Shown: positions 22,893 to 23,852 of the stretch, in pieces
Layout of the letters: every line of letters starts with the position of its first letter
How positions within the stretch are numbered: the stretch's first letter is position 1
Origin: Candidatus Babelota bacterium
GTDB taxonomy: Bacteria > Dependentiae > Babeliae > Babeliales > JABCYS01
Reading direction: 5' to 3'
Assembly (NCBI GenBank): GCA_013290085.1
Contig: JABCYS010000001.1
Span: 1-23,852, forward strand
DNA: 23,852 nucleotides
Program-made: the position numbers and the translations under genes
The notes under the pieces: model-generated
What the model was told of the DNA's origin: nothing
Seen by the model: the letters and a program-made list of their open reading frames with translations, nothing else
The model's database searches: none

Positions 22893-23065
22893 ACCAAAGC
22901 GCCAGTAACGTAAAAAGCACTACCTTTTTCTTGCTGAAACATTTTGCATGAAAAAATGGTTCCAGACGTATTCAATGAGAATTTCAAGCATTTGACGATG
23001 CTTCCTTGATCCAATACCGTTGTAATTATAAAGCTCTATTTATTTACCCACACTAAGGAATGATT

Positions 23066-23524
23066 ATGAATTATAAAAAGACTTTTTTACTTACTCTTTT
23101 AATGGCGGGTGCCACTATGCAAGCGGCTCCTGTAACAAATGCCCTTAATGCTGCCACCACGGCACAAGCAACATCTTCAACAACAGCTTGCGTTAAGAAG
23201 GCTGCTAAAAAATATGGTTTGGCGGCTCTTTATACAGGTGGTGCTTCTCTAGCGGGCATTTTATCGTTAACAAGTGCTTTGGTTGCGGTAAGAGCATTTA
23301 AGTTGGAGTTCAATAATGATGCGCCAACGATATTCCCTTTAGTAAATATAAGTAACGGCCCTACATCTAATTTTGGTAGAGCCATTTATAACTTTTTTGG
23401 GGAAGATACTGTGACAAAAGCCCGCTGGGTAGGAGATCGTTCAATGAATGCTTTTCTTACTCTATCTTTTGCTAAAATAGCCTATGAATTAGGAAAGAAA
23501 GCAAAACAGACTCTAGATGGCTAA
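23066..23524 (+). CDS. Small membrane protein, paralogue of the RING-operon membrane protein
   Basis: The ATG at 23066 is chosen because AAGGA lies six bases upstream and because the resulting start, MNYKKTFLL, matches its paralogue; the ATG at 23060 abuts the Shine-Dalgarno. The 152-residue protein has a signal peptide (ending TMQA at 17-20), an Ala/Thr-rich linker, the family motif AKKYGLAALYTGG (47-59), a hydrophobic segment (50-75), a loop with Asn and Pro, and a weaker hydrophobic segment (126-142) before a basic tail. Function is unknown. Its relative sits in an operon with a RING-H2 gene, whereas this copy is alone and ends at its own terminator. Confidence 0.72.
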   Translation: MNYKKTFLLTLLMAGATMQAAPVTNALNAATTAQATSSTTACVKKAAKKYGLAALYTGGASLAGILSLTSALVAVRAFKLEFNNDAPTIFPLVNISNGPTSNFGRAIYNFFGEDTVTKARWVGDRSMNAFLTLSFAKIAYELGKKAKQTLDG

Positions 23525-23551
23525 CTATTTCTAGATTTAAAAACTCAAAAA

Positions 23552-23582
23552 AGACTCGCATATTAGTGCGGGTCTTTTTTTT
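23552..23582. terminator. Bidirectional terminator between the membrane-protein gene and trxB
   Basis: AGACTCGCA (23552-23560) pairs with TGCGGGTCT (23567-23575) around TATTAG, with one wobble. An A-run precedes and an eight-base T-run follows, so it serves both convergent genes (stops at 23524 and 23586). Confidence 0.85.
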
Positions 23583-23585
23583 GGG

Positions 23586-23852
23586 CTACACCGTTCCTTT
23601 TTCACTCAAATAGCGTTCAGCATCAAGGGCTGCCATACACCCGGTTCCAGCAGAAGCAATCGCCTGCCGGTAGCGAGAGTCAGCTATATCACCCGCGGCA
23701 AAAACTCCGGGTATTGAAGTTGCTGTTTTAATGTCGTGATTGGTAAGAGCAACATGGCCATACACCGTAAGTTCAACCTGTCCTTTAAGAAAAGCAGTGT
23801 TTGGCGTTAGGCCAATGGCTATAAATACGGCATCGGTGGGAATTGATTCTGC
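23586..23852 (-). CDS. trxB: Thioredoxin reductase, C-terminal part only
   Basis: The last 88 codons are visible; the rest lies beyond the window. The translation contains [12 protein letters not shown], then [17 protein letters not shown] and [16 protein letters not shown], the conserved FAD-binding end of bacterial TrxB. The enzyme reduces thioredoxin with NADPH. The CxxC active site would be in the missing N-terminal portion. Stop is TAG at 23586-23588, shortly after the terminator. Confidence 0.92.
   Translation of the reverse strand, partial: AESIPTDAVFIAIGLTPNTAFLKGQVELTVYGHVALTNHDIKTATSIPGVFAAGDIADSRYRQAIASAGTGCMAALDAERYLSEKGTV

Noticed and set aside
22818..23059. Replication origin near rpmH
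   Set aside because: Only one near-match to a DnaA box (TTACCCACA at 23044-23052) is present, with no cluster and no dnaA or dnaN next to it.
1..23852. CRISPR arrays, insertion sequences, tRNA or rRNA genes
   Set aside because: No regularly spaced direct repeats, transposase, terminal inverted repeats flanking a gene, or recognisable tRNA/rRNA sequences were seen in the window.

Overview
The window looks like part of the chromosome of a small-genome, host-associated bacterium of moderate-to-low GC. The combination of ankyrin repeats, a Skp1-like/beta-propeller protein, a RING-H2 protein and several AAA+ ATPases with signal peptides suggests the phylum Dependentiae (TM6) or a similar intracellular parasite. 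This is an inference from gene content; no marker phylogeny could be run. The envelope is Gram-negative-like: there are many signal peptides, a PBP2 and FtsH.

Layout, left to right. (1) 1-3164, plus strand: an ankyrin-repeat gene cut by the window edge, then an exported protein joining a Skp1/BTB-like N-terminus to a seven-blade WD-like propeller. (2) 3464-7453, plus strand: an unusual FtsH with two complete AAA modules before the M41 protease, an inositol-monophosphatase-family gene, then ribosomal proteins L28 and S20, ending at a bidirectional terminator. (3) 7530-13811, minus strand: two small secreted proteins with a good promoter, PBP2 (mrdA), a XerC/D recombinase, and a large membrane protein that carries a degenerate NtrC-type AAA domain and a Fis-type HTH. 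(4) 13885-14682, plus strand: a possible 24-residue leader peptide and an endonuclease III lacking the Fe-S cluster cysteines. (5) 14727-18281, minus strand: two tiny Lys/Arg-rich histone-H1-like proteins, a threonyl-tRNA synthetase lacking its TGS domain, and a two-gene operon of a small membrane protein and a secreted RING-H2 protein. (6) 18560-19951, plus strand: PIN-PhoH ATPase. (7) 20007-22817, minus strand: an AAA+ ATPase with a signal peptide, then the conserved rpmH-rnpA-yidD cluster (rpmH transcribed first). (8) 23066-23524, plus strand: a paralogue of the small membrane protein in region 5. The window ends inside trxB on the minus strand.

Housekeeping functions (ribosome, cell wall, chromosome resolution, tRNA charging, redox, RNase P) are interleaved with exported eukaryote-like proteins. 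The Skp1-like protein, the RING-H2 protein and the ankyrin protein could together represent interference with host ubiquitination. That link is inferred from domain content only; they are not one operon. The most unusual architectures are the tandem-AAA FtsH, the Skp1-propeller fusion, the secreted RING-H2 protein, and the NtrC-like regulator whose Walker A, Walker B and GAFTGA motifs are all lost.
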